The notes: generated by a model not told the origin, from the sequence alone. Counted from the first letter of the stretch, positions 28,682-37,619 are shown. The stretch is 47,643 nucleotides of DNA from Porticoccaceae bacterium (GCA_018662305.1 JABJGI010000057.1:1-47643); one strand, 5' to 3'. Numbers and translations: made by a program.

Positions 28682-29580
28682 AATCTCTTTGAGAGAGAAA
28701 AGTTAGTTATATTTTGACCATAGCCGTTCCCTTCGTCGGCATCAACTAGAGTGCGCTGAAATCTAAAACTAGCTTCAAGGCTGTCAGAAAACACATGGGT
28801 AAAGGAAAGTGCCAAAACACTTCCCTGACCCTGATAACGGTAGTTGTAGTAGGTGCTTCCACAGACATCATCCTGACTAGCTGCACTGGCATAGGCAGAC
28901 AAACCTGAGCTAGGTAAAGCCATTGAGCTAAATTCACCTTTGATATAAGTGGTATCCAATGCCAGATAGCTATTTGGAGTCATCGCCCACTCGCCACCTA
29001 GATGCAGTTGGGTGTTCTGAATCGAAGTTGGGTTATCGCTTCCCCATACCCATCCAGGCTCGCCCGATTCAATTGGGATCCGATCTTCAGCTTCAAACCG
29101 GTAGTACAAAACATTGGCATTGATGGCGATCCGATCCGAAATATTCTTTGAATATTGAATTTTGGGCGCAATGCTCCACCCGCTCCGAATTTCGGATGCC
29201 GAGTTGCGGTACTGCATTCCTAAGGACGCAGATATGCGAGGCTTGTCGAAACCTAAACCTAGCTTTCTTACATAGCCAATTTGAGTCGACAGCTCGGTTC
29301 TATCTAAATTTGAGTAGACATCGTATTTGGTGAGTGCGAGATCTGATGCATAGAAGAATCCACTTCCCGGCTCTCGCTCGTAATAGCCCTGTGCAGAGAG
29401 TCGAGCCTGAACCCCGTAATCGTTCATGTGGTCAGTGCGTGCAAGGCCGATATTGGTGTTGTTGAAAGTCGAAATTTCCAGGCTGTGGGGCTTATGCTGA
29501 GCGAGCGTAGGAACTGCACCTAAGATCATTAAAATGATCAAGGTGATTCGAGCGTCCTTTTTCAGCTGTCGCAGATTCAT
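28678..29580 (-). CDS. Putative outer-membrane beta-barrel protein
   Basis: About 300 aa. From the ATG at 29580 there is a signal peptide (MNLRQLKKDARITLIILMILGAVPTLAQ). The rest alternates polar and aromatic residues in strand-like stretches (YEREPGSGFFYASDLALTKYDVYSN, RISASLGMQYRNS, SLEASFRFQRTLV) and ends in LSKRF, the C-terminal Phe expected of an outer-membrane barrel. The ORF-track start at 29619 is a TTG and would put 13 residues ahead of the signal peptide; neither start has a clear ribosome site. I do not recognise a named family. It is first in a three-gene operon with the cupredoxin-like protein and the cyclase, so it may be the outer-membrane partner of that system. Confidence 0.75.
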   Translation of the reverse strand: MNLRQLKKDARITLIILMILGAVPTLAQHKPHSLEISTFNNTNIGLARTDHMNDYGVQARLSAQGYYEREPGSGFFYASDLALTKYDVYSNLDRTELSTQIGYVRKLGLGFDKPRISASLGMQYRNSASEIRSGWSIAPKIQYSKNISDRIAINANVLYYRFEAEDRIPIESGEPGWVWGSDNPTSIQNTQLHLGGEWAMTPNSYLALDTTYIKGEFSSMALPSSGLSAYASAASQDDVCGSTYYNYRYQGQGSVLALSFTHVFSDSLEASFRFQRTLVDADEGNGYGQNITNFSLSKRF

Positions 29581-29763
29581 TGAAGAAAAGCCAAGAAATT
29601 TAATTAGTGTTTGTGACAATCTTACCGGAAATAACGAGTGATTAGCCTCAATACTTCATGCTGTTAATTGGGCCGTATTGAAAAGAATTCTTGGGAGAGT
29701 TTCGCGACTGAGTTCAGTATTCACTACAATGACCCTTCGGGGGAATTTATTACAGGTATAGCT

Positions 29764-30432
29764 ATGTCAGATAATAAGAAACTCATTTGGGATATCCCAA
29801 CTCGCCTTTTTCACTGGGGAATAGTGATCACCCTAGGTTATTCGTGGTATTCCATTTCGATAGAGGGGAATCTTGACCATCACTTCTTGTCGGGCTACAT
29901 CGCAACCGGCTTGATTATTTTTCGTGTGATTTGGGGCTTTGTCGGCTCCCGTTACGCGAGGTTTGGCAGCTTTATCTACAAGCCTTCAGAGTTAGGCGCT
30001 TACCTTAAATCCTTCTTTAGCAGAGAGGGTGGCAAGTACGCGGGGCACAATCCCTTGGGGGCTATTTCGGTGTTTGCGCTGTTGCTGGTCATCCTCTTTC
30101 AGGCTGTCACTGGAATGTTCGCAGACGATGAATACTATTACTTTGCTCCACTCAACCAGTTTGTTTCTAGTGGCACCGCCGGTCAGCTAACGGAGCTTCA
30201 TAAAGCCAACGTTAATGTAATTATAGGTCTGGCGGTTCTTCATATCGTTGCGATACTTTTCTATTGGTTGTACAAGAAAGAAAAGTTGATAATTGCCATG
30301 ATTACTGGAAAAAAATCTGACGAGCAGGGTAGATATGAAGCCATTCCAAACTCTCGTCTACCCATCGCCATCGCCATCGGGATTGGTGTTGTCATTGCGG
30401 GAATACTTTATTACGTAGTGAATCACCTTTAG
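29764..30432 (+). CDS. Cytochrome b561-family membrane protein
   Basis: A 222-aa di-haem b-type cytochrome. The N-terminal WDIPTRLFHWG motif, with its haem-ligand His, is typical of CybB-like and hydrogenase-type cytochrome b subunits. Further candidate His ligands are in DHHFLSGYIATG and LHKANVNVIIGLAVLHIVAIL. Four core membrane helices are visible, plus an extra C-terminal helix (IAIAIGIGVVIAGILYYVV). Family members pass electrons between quinol and periplasmic c-type partners; the cytochrome c' gene just downstream on the other strand is a possible partner. The ORF-track start at 29668 is rejected in favour of the ATG at 29764, where the conserved domain begins. Confidence 0.9.
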   Translation: MSDNKKLIWDIPTRLFHWGIVITLGYSWYSISIEGNLDHHFLSGYIATGLIIFRVIWGFVGSRYARFGSFIYKPSELGAYLKSFFSREGGKYAGHNPLGAISVFALLLVILFQAVTGMFADDEYYYFAPLNQFVSSGTAGQLTELHKANVNVIIGLAVLHIVAILFYWLYKKEKLIIAMITGKKSDEQGRYEAIPNSRLPIAIAIGIGVVIAGILYYVVNHL

Positions 30433-30454
30433 ATATTGGAGAGAACTTTAGGCA

Positions 30455-30487
30455 TTAAAAAAGGGGCTATTGAAGCCCCTTTTTTAA
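30455..30487. terminator. Bidirectional intrinsic terminator between cytochrome b561 and cytochrome c'
   Basis: TTAAAAAAGGGGCT - ATTGA - AGCCCCTTTTTTAA is symmetrical, with A/T runs on both sides, and lies between two convergent genes, so it can serve both strands. Confidence 0.92.
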
Positions 30488-30502
30488 TCGGTCAGCACTC
30501 AA

Positions 30503-30955
30503 CTAGTTGGCGCGCTGTTTATAGTCTCTATGGCAACCACCGCAATTAGTGCCGCCGAATTGGCGTGGATCGTAGTCGTCCATATCGCCTGAGTCCGCTA
30601 ATGCCTGTGCGGCATCTCTTAGAACCATGGCTTTTTCGCCGAAATCTTCAAAGTCTTCCCAAATTGATGGGAGCGCAAGAGAATTTTCAGGGATGTTATC
30701 TTGGATCTGGAAACCATCTGTGATCATTTCTGAAAGGTAAGCGATCTCTGCAGCAGCTTCCTGAAATGCGGCTTGGTCTCCTGCGGCTTTGGCAGCAGGG
30801 AGCCTGGAAGCTTTATAGGAGATTACGCGAAAAAGGCTGTCTCTGTAGACATACTCTTGCTCTTCCGGAGAAACTTGTCCCTGTGCATGCACTAAGCCTA
30901 GTGTCATTGTTAATGCAATGGCACCGGTGAGCACTAATTTAAAAATATTCTTCAT
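30503..30955 (-). CDS. Cytochrome c' (class II c-type cytochrome)
   Basis: A 150-aa periplasmic cytochrome. It has a signal peptide (MKNIFKLVLTGAIALTMTLGLVHA) and a four-helix-bundle body (YVYRDSLFRVISYKASRL, AAEIAYLSEMITDGF, DFEDFGEKAMVLRDAAQALADSG). The single haem-binding motif CGGCH lies near the C terminus, the class II hallmark. Cytochromes c' bind NO or CO and are linked to nitrosative stress or electron transfer. It converges on the cytochrome b561 gene and shares its terminator. Confidence 0.92.
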   Translation of the reverse strand: MKNIFKLVLTGAIALTMTLGLVHAQGQVSPEEQEYVYRDSLFRVISYKASRLPAAKAAGDQAAFQEAAAEIAYLSEMITDGFQIQDNIPENSLALPSIWEDFEDFGEKAMVLRDAAQALADSGDMDDYDPRQFGGTNCGGCHRDYKQRAN

Positions 30956-31086
30956 GTCGGATTCCTTTAGTCTGAATGTCAGGATTCAAGAAAAAACTTT
31001 CGCCCCGTTCTCGCACTCAAAGTGCGACAGCTGAAAAAGATACGCTGATCAGCTGCTGGTTGAAAGCAGTTAATCAATATTTACAT

Positions 31087-31512
31087 TTAACTGACTGGTT
31101 TGAGCGGCTGAAGGAAGCGGTGAATAGTTATGCCCGCGACCATGCTGAGCACGAAGAGAATGGTATTGGGTTCCAGATAAATTAATGCTGTTAATGCGGG
31201 GCCAGGGCAATAGCCAAATAAGCCCCATCCTATTCCGAATATAGCGGAGCCAGAGAGGAGTTTCCTGTCGATAACCTGGTTGTTTGGCAGATCAATGGGA
31301 CATTCGATAAAACTGAATTTTCGATTACGCATAAGCCTAAATGAAAAGATGCTGACCGCCAGAGCCCCTGCCATTACAAAAGCTAGGTCGTAGTCCCAAT
31401 CGCCAAATATATCCAGAAACCCAAGTACTTTATGTGTATCGGTCATACCGGAATAGGCTAGGCCGAAACCAAATAGCACTCCCGCGAGCAAAGCTGAAAG
31501 GTGGTGTTTCAA
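31087..31512 (-). CDS. YeeE/YedE-type half transporter, second subunit (PmpB-like, DUF6691)
   Basis: A 141-aa membrane protein with about four helices (ALLAGVLFGFGLAYSGM, DLAFVMAGALAVSIFSF, AIFGIGWGLFGYCPGPALTAL, ILFVLSMVAGI). GYCPGPA holds the conserved Cys-Pro-Gly of the YeeE/YedE family, linked in the literature to thiosulfate or other sulfur-compound transport. The ORF track starts upstream at 31617, but that segment is a shadow of the preceding gene. The TTG at 31510-31512 overlaps the upstream TGA as TTGA, the equivalent of an ATGA junction, and gives the family N terminus (KHHLSALLAGVLFG). It pairs with the next gene to form one full transporter. Confidence 0.83.
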   Translation of the reverse strand: MKHHLSALLAGVLFGFGLAYSGMTDTHKVLGFLDIFGDWDYDLAFVMAGALAVSIFSFRLMRNRKFSFIECPIDLPNNQVIDRKLLSGSAIFGIGWGLFGYCPGPALTALIYLEPNTILFVLSMVAGITIHRFLQPLKPVS

Positions 31513-31934
31513 ATAACAGCTCCAATCATTTTGATAAGGGCGACTGTCGTCATGCCAGAGGCAATGAAGCAAAGTGTTGCTGCAATCGAACGTTTCGAAA
31601 GCCGCGCGATGCCGCAAATGCCATGGCCGCTAGTGCAACCTGAACCCAACCGAACTCCGTAGCCCACAATTAGGCCTCCTGCAATGGCTAACCAGGGGCT
31701 ATTAATTGCGAGTTCTGGAGAGGGCTTGCCGGTAAATAGATGGCAGAGGAAGCCCCCGAACAAGAGACCCCCGAGAAATAGAATCCGCCATAATCTGTCG
31801 CCGCTGTTGAATAGGGCTCCATTTAGAATGCCGCTAATTCCGGCGATTCGGCCGGAGAGTAAAATCAAGATGCTCGCCGAAACACCAATAATTAACCCAC
31901 CGATTAAAGCTTGTATCAAGGACTCATCAAGCAT
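31509..31934 (-). CDS. YeeE/YedE-type half transporter, first subunit (PmpA-like)
   Basis: A 141-aa membrane protein with four helices (LIGGLIIGVSASILILL, ILFLGGLLFGGFLCHLF, AIAGGLIVGYGVRLGSGC, SIAATLCFIASGMTTVALI). The motif GSGCTSGHGICGIARLS is the diagnostic YeeE/YedE cysteine motif, here in the N-terminal half as in PmpA. Family knowledge points to uptake of a reduced sulfur compound across the inner membrane. Its start overlaps the end of recN by 8 bp, and it overlaps the second half-transporter gene by 4 bp. No BigR, rhodanese or persulfide dioxygenase gene, often found with PmpAB, is present nearby. Confidence 0.88.
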   Translation of the reverse strand: MLDESLIQALIGGLIIGVSASILILLSGRIAGISGILNGALFNSGDRLWRILFLGGLLFGGFLCHLFTGKPSPELAINSPWLAIAGGLIVGYGVRLGSGCTSGHGICGIARLSKRSIAATLCFIASGMTTVALIKMIGAVI

Positions 31935-33600
31935 TCGAAGCGCTCAAAAGTTCTTTCGCGTTCTCTCTCGATTTCTCAGAAATTTTCGCTCCGCCGAGCA
32001 TCCGGGCAACCTCATCTATTCGCTGAGCCTGATCGAGTGTTTCGATGAGGCTTTGAGCAGAATCTTCGGAAGTCTGTTTACTTACACGAAGTTGCTGGTC
32101 GGCTTTGCTGGCAACCTGCGCCAGATGGGTGATACAGATGACCTGTGCCCGGGTTCCTAATTCGAGCAGAAGATTGCCGACAGTGTCCGCCGTAGCTCCA
32201 CCTATGCCCACGTCCACTTCATCAAATATTAGAGAAGGAGTTTGTCCTCCTTGCGCGGTGACTACCTGAATCGCAAGGCTAATTCTTGAGAGCTCACCGC
32301 CAGAGGCGATCTTCGAAATTGAGCCATAACTTTGTCCGGGGTTAGTGCGCACCAGAAGTTCAATTCGATCTGAGCCCCAAGCGGATTTCATTTCATCTAC
32401 ATCGAACTCTAAGTTGAAGAGAATTTCAGCGCCCTTCATCGAAAGGGAGTCAAAATGGGAATTGACTTCAGAAACCAATTTTTTGGCGGCTTTTTGGCGG
32501 CTTTTACTCAGTTTTTCCGCGATGTTCTTGTAGTCATCCAGGCTACTTTGCTCAGCCTTTCGGGCTTCTTCAAGTGCAGTTTCTGGATCAGATAGAGCAG
32601 TAAGTTCTTGCTGCAGCGAGTCGGTATATTCCGCCAGTTCTTCTGGTGATTTGCCGTATTTACGCGACATGTGAAATATCTGACTCACTCTATCCTCAAC
32701 CATAGCCAAGCGTTCTGGATCCAGTTCAGTACTCGATGTTTCTCTACGGATGGAAGCAGTGGCCTCCTCAATCTGAATGCTGGCTGACTTTAAGAGTTCC
32801 CTCGCCTCAAGTGTGGCATCAGTTTGAAGGGGCAGTTGGTCTGCGAGATTAAGGCTCTGTTGAAGCAGGTCTTGTAAGTTTGTCTTGTCTTGCTCTTCTA
32901 GGAGTTCGAGCAGCGCTCCAAGTGTCTTTAAAATAGATTCGGCATTTGCCAGCTGCTTTTGTTCCTGTTCCAGCTTGGTGTACTCGTTTTCTTGGATATG
33001 GAGTTTGCTAAGCTCTTCCACCTGAAAGCTGAGGAGTTCCAGTCGTTCGCGGCTTTCCGAAGACTGTGATTCAAGTTTTTCTACCAGTACGGACGCTTGT
33101 TTCCAGTTTGCAAAACTTTCCTGAACACTCTCCAGCAGATCTGGATGATCGGCGTATTGGTCAAGCAATTGTCTATGATGAATCGGTCTCGTTAATGCCT
33201 GATGCTCGTGCTGGCTATGAATGCTGATCAACATTTCTGCCAAGTCTCTCAATTGATTCAGAGTGACCAAGTGACCATTGATCCAGGCAGAGGACTTACC
33301 GCTTGCGCTAATTGACCTGCGCAAAAGGCATTCTCCGTCGGCATCCAGCTCATGATCTGCCAGCCAAGCGTTTGCCTCAGCGCTGCCTTCGATATCGAAT
33401 TGGGCAAAGACTTCAGCTCTATCAGCGCCTTTGCGTATTCGACTGTAGTCAGCCCTGTCTCCCAGAGTCAGAGAAAGCGCGTCCAGAAGAATTGATTTGC
33501 CTGCGCCGGTTTCGCCAGTAATAGCTGTCATGCCGGGCTCTAGGCTTAGCTCGAGATGGTCGACTAAAGTGAAATTTCTGACGTTGAGGTTAACTAACAT
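31927..33600 (-). CDS. recN: DNA repair protein RecN
   Basis: A 557-aa SMC-like ATPase acting in recombinational repair of double-strand breaks. It has an N-terminal ABC half (MLVNLNVRNFTLVDHLEL, Walker A ITGETGAGKSILLDAL at ~27-42), a long central coiled coil (~150-370) rich in Glu, Gln and Leu, and a C-terminal half with the signature region SGGELSRISLAIQVV and Walker B SLIFDEVDVGIGG (~453). It is divergent from grpE, the usual gammaproteobacterial layout, and its 3' end overlaps the PmpA-like gene. A LexA box was not evident to me in the 33601-33690 gap. Confidence 0.97.
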   Translation of the reverse strand: MLVNLNVRNFTLVDHLELSLEPGMTAITGETGAGKSILLDALSLTLGDRADYSRIRKGADRAEVFAQFDIEGSAEANAWLADHELDADGECLLRRSISASGKSSAWINGHLVTLNQLRDLAEMLISIHSQHEHQALTRPIHHRQLLDQYADHPDLLESVQESFANWKQASVLVEKLESQSSESRERLELLSFQVEELSKLHIQENEYTKLEQEQKQLANAESILKTLGALLELLEEQDKTNLQDLLQQSLNLADQLPLQTDATLEARELLKSASIQIEEATASIRRETSSTELDPERLAMVEDRVSQIFHMSRKYGKSPEELAEYTDSLQQELTALSDPETALEEARKAEQSSLDDYKNIAEKLSKSRQKAAKKLVSEVNSHFDSLSMKGAEILFNLEFDVDEMKSAWGSDRIELLVRTNPGQSYGSISKIASGGELSRISLAIQVVTAQGGQTPSLIFDEVDVGIGGATADTVGNLLLELGTRAQVICITHLAQVASKADQQLRVSKQTSEDSAQSLIETLDQAQRIDEVARMLGGAKISEKSRENAKELLSASNA

Positions 33601-33687
33601 GAGCTGATTACGATTGGATTAGCGAATTGATTGTAATGACTCTGATCAGCTTGAAAAAGATAAAGCTGAAATTCTCTGAAAAATTGC

Positions 33688-33715
33688 CTTGAAGCTGTGG
33701 CGTGCATCCCCATAT
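33688..33715 (+). promoter_or_regulatory. Sigma-32 promoter of grpE
   Basis: CTTGAAG (33688-33694), 13-nt spacer, CCCCATAT (33708-33715, full match to CCCCATnT). It covers the GTG that the ORF track uses as the grpE start, so that start cannot be used from this promoter. Confidence 0.88.
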
Positions 33716-33752
33716 AAGTCGGCAGAAAAACCATACAGGCAGGAGACTAACC

Positions 33753-34358
33753 TTGTCCGCAAATGACGAGCCTCAGACTAAAGAGACTGAGCAAAAAGAA
33801 TCCGGAGTCTCTTCGGAGAAAGAAACCCCTAACCAGAGCACAGAAGAATCTGTCAGCGCAGCCTCAGAGCCTGAGGAACTGATACCGGAGCAAACGACTG
33901 AGCAGCAAATGGAAGAATTACAGGAAAAGCTCAGGCAGGCAGAAGAAGATGTTCTTAGAGTGAAAGCGCAGGAGCAGAATAGTTTGCGACGTGCCGCTCT
34001 CGATGTAGAGAAAGCTCGCAAATTTGCTCTGGAAAGCTTTGTTAAGGAGTTGCTGCCAGTAGTGGACAATCTCGAGCGAGCCTTGGCTAGCGCAGATTCA
34101 GACCAGGAAAATACTGAGGCTGTTGTTGAGGGAGTTGAACTGACACTGAAATCTCTGCTTTCAGCGCTTGAGAAAAATAATGTGCAACCACTGGATCCAG
34201 CCGGTGAGCCTTTCAACCCAGAACAGCATCAGGCAATGGCCAGTGTTGAAAACGCAGAGGTAGAGGCCAATACGGTAGTAGAGGTTTTTCAAAAGGGCTA
34301 TGAATTGAATGGGCGATTGATTCGACCAGCCATGGTAGTTGTAAGTAAAACCGGTTGA
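33753..34358 (+). CDS. grpE: Nucleotide exchange factor GrpE
   Basis: GrpE releases ADP from DnaK and works as a thermosensor. From the chosen start it is 201 aa: a disordered Glu/Ser-rich N terminus, a long helix (~50-90, [22 protein letters not shown] region) and the C-terminal beta domain with [32 protein letters not shown]. The start is TTG at 33753, with an AGGAG ribosome site at 33741-33745 and 7-nt spacing. The ORF-track GTG at 33702 lies inside the sigma-32 promoter. The length fits the family. It is the first gene of the grpE-dnaK-dnaJ cluster. Confidence 0.95.
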   Translation: MSANDEPQTKETEQKESGVSSEKETPNQSTEESVSAASEPEELIPEQTTEQQMEELQEKLRQAEEDVLRVKAQEQNSLRRAALDVEKARKFALESFVKELLPVVDNLERALASADSDQENTEAVVEGVELTLKSLLSALEKNNVQPLDPAGEPFNPEQHQAMASVENAEVEANTVVEVFQKGYELNGRLIRPAMVVVSKTG

Positions 34359-34385
34359 GCCATTGCAGAAAGCTTAATCGAACAA

Positions 34386-34413
34386 CTTGAAATCGGCGAT
34401 CTCAGCCAAATAT
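34386..34413 (+). promoter_or_regulatory. Sigma-32-type promoter of dnaK
   Basis: CTTGAAA (34386-34392, perfect), 13-nt spacer, CCAAATAT (34406-34413, 6/8 matches). It gives dnaK a heat-shock promoter separate from that of grpE. Confidence 0.68.
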
Positions 34414-34425
34414 ATAAAACAATTC

Positions 34426-34443
34426 GGCAAGCAATGCCTTGCC
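34426..34443 (+). promoter_or_regulatory. Hairpin in the dnaK 5' leader
   Basis: GGCAAG and CTTGCC pair across a 6-nt loop, 28 nt before the dnaK ATG. It could stabilise the mRNA or modulate translation; it does not cover the ribosome site (GGAG at ~34460), so a classic RNA thermometer is unlikely from this stem alone. Confidence 0.4.
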
Positions 34444-34471
34444 AAGACTAAATATAGGTTTGGAGTAAACA

Positions 34472-36409
34472 ATGGGTAAAATTATAGGTATTGACCTCGG
34501 AACAACTAATTCTTGTGTCGCATTTCGCGATGGTGAGAAAGTTCGAGTCATTGAAAATTCCGAGGGCGATCGAACCACGCCCTCCATCGTCGCATTTACC
34601 GATGATAGCGAAATCTTAGTCGGGCAGGCAGCCAAGCGGCAGGCCGTTACTAATCCCGCAAACACCTTACATGCCGTAAAACGTCTGATCGGTCGCCGAT
34701 TTGACGATTCCATCGTGCAAAAAGACATCGGCATGGTTCCCTACAAGATCGTTAAGGCGGAAAACGGGGATGCTTGGGTTGAAGCGAAGGGTGAGAAAAA
34801 GGCGCCACCGCAAATTTCAGCTGAAGTGCTGAAGAAAATGAAGAAAACCGCTGAAGATTACCTCGGAGAAGATATTACCGAGGCAGTTATTACCGTGCCG
34901 GCTTACTTCAATGATTCTCAGCGTCAGGCAACTAAAGACGCAGGCAAGATTGCTGGTCTGGATGTTAAGCGAATCATCAACGAGCCAACCGCTGCTGCCT
35001 TAGCCTATGGCTTGGACAAGAAAGAGGGTACTGACAGCACAATCGTTGTTTACGACCTCGGTGGTGGCACATTCGATGTATCAGTAATTGAGATTGCTGA
35101 TGTCGACGGTGAAAAACAATTTGAAGTGTTAGCGACAAACGGCGACACCTTCCTCGGCGGTGAAGATTTCGATCTTCGCGTGATCGAATACCTCGCTGAT
35201 TCTTTCAAGAAAGATAGTGGTATGGATCTCACAGGCGATCCGCTTGCGATGCAGCGACTGAAAGAAGCTGCAGAGAAAGCCAAGATTGAGCTTTCTTCTA
35301 GTCAGCAAACTGAGATTAACCTGCCTTATATCACAGCAGATTCCTCCGGACCGAAGCACTTGGTTGTGAAATTGACTCGCGCCAAGCTCGAATCTCTGGT
35401 TGAAGACCTTGTTGCTCGTTCACTTGAGCCCTGTAAAACAGCGCTAGCAGATGCGGGTATGTCCGCGTCTGAAATTGATGAGGTTATTCTGGTCGGTGGT
35501 CAGATTCGCATGCCGCTGGTGCAGGAAAAAGTAACGGATTTCTTCGGCAAAGAACCGCGCAAGGATGTTAATCCTGATGAGGCTGTAGCTATGGGTGCTG
35601 CGCTTCAGGGTGCGGTCTTGGCTGGTGATGTTACAGACGTTTTGCTTCTCGACGTGACCCCTTTAAGCCTCGGCATCGAGACTATGGGTGGTATCGCTAC
35701 AGCGCTCATTGAGAAAAATACGACTATCCCAACCAAAAAGTCGCAGACTTTCTCTACAGCAGAAGACAATCAAACCGCTGTGACCATTCACGTGGTTCAG
35801 GGTGAGCGAAAGCAGGCTGCCGCGAATAAATCTTTGGGTCGATTTGACCTGGCTGATATTCCACCCGCACCACGTGGTATGCCCCAGATTGAAGTGACCT
35901 TTGATATTGATGCCAACGGTATTCTCAATGTATCGGCTAAAGATCAGGCTACCGGTAAAGAGCAATCCATTGTGATCAAGGCTTCAAGTGGCCTTTCAGA
36001 TGATGAAATTGATGCCATGGTGAGCGAAGCTGAAAGTCATGCGGATGAAGACGCTAAGTTTGAAGAGCTGGTTCAAGCCCGTAACGGCGCTGAAGGTTTG
36101 GCTCATGCGACTCGCAAAACTCTGGTAGAAGCAGAGGATAAGGTTGAGGAGCAAGAAAAAGCTGATATTGAAGCTGCCATTGATGAAGTTGAAGAAGCTT
36201 GCAAGGGTAACGACAAGGAAGCGATTGATGCAGCGGTTGAAAAACTTACCACGGTGTCAAGCTCACTGGCTCAGAAGCTGTATGCGGATCAACAGGCAGG
36301 AACAGGGGCTCCAGGGCCAGAAGATGGTCCAGTTGATGCCGACGATGATGTTGTTGACGCCGAATTTGAAGACGTCAGCGAAGAAGTTAGCGAAGACGAC
36401 AGCAAATAG
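34472..36409 (+). CDS. dnaK: Molecular chaperone DnaK (Hsp70)
   Basis: A 645-aa Hsp70. The nucleotide-binding domain (~1-380) shows [46 protein letters not shown] and the [11 protein letters not shown] segment holding the autophosphorylated Thr. The linker [19 protein letters not shown] (~390-410) leads to the substrate-binding domain and a helical lid, ending in [12 protein letters not shown]..., the usual DnaK tail. One small oddity is VGGQIRMP where most DnaK proteins have VGGQTRMP. GrpE and DnaJ are on either side, and ClpB elsewhere in the window completes the disaggregation set. Confidence 0.98.
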   Translation: MGKIIGIDLGTTNSCVAFRDGEKVRVIENSEGDRTTPSIVAFTDDSEILVGQAAKRQAVTNPANTLHAVKRLIGRRFDDSIVQKDIGMVPYKIVKAENGDAWVEAKGEKKAPPQISAEVLKKMKKTAEDYLGEDITEAVITVPAYFNDSQRQATKDAGKIAGLDVKRIINEPTAAALAYGLDKKEGTDSTIVVYDLGGGTFDVSVIEIADVDGEKQFEVLATNGDTFLGGEDFDLRVIEYLADSFKKDSGMDLTGDPLAMQRLKEAAEKAKIELSSSQQTEINLPYITADSSGPKHLVVKLTRAKLESLVEDLVARSLEPCKTALADAGMSASEIDEVILVGGQIRMPLVQEKVTDFFGKEPRKDVNPDEAVAMGAALQGAVLAGDVTDVLLLDVTPLSLGIETMGGIATALIEKNTTIPTKKSQTFSTAEDNQTAVTIHVVQGERKQAAANKSLGRFDLADIPPAPRGMPQIEVTFDIDANGILNVSAKDQATGKEQSIVIKASSGLSDDEIDAMVSEAESHADEDAKFEELVQARNGAEGLAHATRKTLVEAEDKVEEQEKADIEAAIDEVEEACKGNDKEAIDAAVEKLTTVSSSLAQKLYADQQAGTGAPGPEDGPVDADDDVVDAEFEDVSEEVSEDDSK

Positions 36410-36434
36410 CATCGAGCTTTAAAAGCTAGAAAAT

Positions 36435-36468
36435 GCGCGGAGCTCTAATGCTCCGCGCTCTTCGTTCT
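36435..36468 (+). terminator. Hairpin between dnaK and dnaJ (partial terminator or processing site)
   Basis: A 9-bp perfect stem GCGCGGAGC / GCTCCGCGC with a 6-nt loop is followed by TCTTCGTTCT, which is only moderately T-rich. It probably attenuates read-through to dnaJ or protects the dnaK 3' end, so that more DnaK than DnaJ is made. Confidence 0.65.
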
Positions 36469-36500
36469 AGCTCTTCGTTATAAAAAAGTGAGGAAGTAGA

Positions 36501-37619
36501 TTGGCAGCAAAAACAGATTACTATGAAACGCTCGGTGTTGACCGAGGAGCGGATGCCGCTGCCATAAAAAAGGCCTATAGGCGAATCGCCATGAAATATC
36601 ATCCGGATCGAAATCCGGACGATCCCAAGGCTGAAGATAAATTTAAGGAAGCATCAGAAGCCTACGAAATTCTCTCCGATCAGGAAAAGAGAGAAGCCTA
36701 TGATCGATTTGGGCACGCTGGAGTCGATCCACAAGGCATGGGCGGTGGACAAGGCTTTTCTGGTGGCTTCTCAGATATATTCGGAGATGTTTTTGGTGAT
36801 GTCTTTGGCGGAGGCGGATCTCGCAGAGCATCACGCGGTTCGGATCTTCAATATACCCTTGAATTAAGCCTCGAACAGGCGGTTAAGGGCACGACTGCAA
36901 AAATCACTATTCCAACTAATGTTGGCTGTGATACCTGTGATGGAAGTGGCGCTAAACCCGGCACGAGTGCTAGTACTTGCGCCACTTGTAATGGACAGGG
37001 TCAGGTGCGTATGCAGCAGGGTTTTTTCTCTGTTCAACAAGCTTGCCCCAGTTGTCGAGGTAACGGCAAAACCATCGATGAACCTTGTAGTAAGTGTCGT
37101 GGTCAGGGGGTTGTTCGAGAACGCAAGACCTTGTCGGTGAAAGTACCAGCGGGTGTGGACACTGGTGATCGCGTTCGCCTATCCGGTGAGGGCGAAGCTG
37201 GACCTGGCGGAATACCACCGGGCGACCTGTACGTGCAAATGTCGGTCAAGAGCCATCCGCTATTTGAACGACGCGATGCCGATTTGTATTGCGAAATCCC
37301 CATTTCCTTTGTCGACGCAGCTTTAGGTGCAGAGATCGAGGTTCCTACTCTCACGGGTAAGGTGAAGCTAAAGATTCCCTCAGAAACTCAGACAGGCAAG
37401 CTGTTCAGGTTGAGAGGGAAGGGAATTCAACCAGTTAGAACTTCCCGCACCGGTGATTTAATTTGTCGTGTGATTGTAGAGACCCCCGTCAAGCTCAATG
37501 GCGAACAGAAAGAGCTAATGGAAAAGCTGAGGGAGTCTTTAGGAGAGTCAAAACACGCTCCACAGAGCCACCGGTGGTTTAGTGGGGTGAAGAAGTTTTT
37601 TGACGACCTCTCTGGCTAA
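36501..37619 (+). CDS. dnaJ: Co-chaperone DnaJ (Hsp40)
   Basis: A 372-aa class I J-protein that delivers substrates to DnaK and stimulates its ATPase. It shows the J domain with HPD in MKYHPDRN (~30), a Gly/Phe-rich linker ([20 protein letters not shown] region), four zinc motifs [24 protein letters not shown] and CSKCRGQG (~140-205), and C-terminal substrate-binding beta domains. The start is TTG ([16 protein letters not shown]), supported by an AGGAAG ribosome site and by alignment; the next Met falls inside the J domain. It follows dnaK after the hairpin described above. Confidence 0.97.
   Translation: MAAKTDYYETLGVDRGADAAAIKKAYRRIAMKYHPDRNPDDPKAEDKFKEASEAYEILSDQEKREAYDRFGHAGVDPQGMGGGQGFSGGFSDIFGDVFGDVFGGGGSRRASRGSDLQYTLELSLEQAVKGTTAKITIPTNVGCDTCDGSGAKPGTSASTCATCNGQGQVRMQQGFFSVQQACPSCRGNGKTIDEPCSKCRGQGVVRERKTLSVKVPAGVDTGDRVRLSGEGEAGPGGIPPGDLYVQMSVKSHPLFERRDADLYCEIPISFVDAALGAEIEVPTLTGKVKLKIPSETQTGKLFRLRGKGIQPVRTSRTGDLICRVIVETPVKLNGEQKELMEKLRESLGESKHAPQSHRWFSGVKKFFDDLSG

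Noticed and set aside
30976-31185. 69-aa plus-strand ORF upstream of cytochrome c'
   Set aside because: It overlaps the end of the PmpB-like gene, starts without a ribosome site and shows no conserved motif.
33702-33752. GTG start for grpE in the ORF track
   Set aside because: The GTG lies between the -35 and -10 of the sigma-32 promoter; the TTG at 33753 has the ribosome site.
33773-34216. 147-aa Ser-rich antisense ORF within grpE
   Set aside because: Its Ser/Cys/Phe-rich composition is the expected reverse complement of the Glu-rich GrpE frame; not a gene.
34426-34443. dnaK leader hairpin as an RNA thermometer
   Set aside because: The stem does not pair with the ribosome site or start codon, so it does not fit a ROSE- or FourU-type element.
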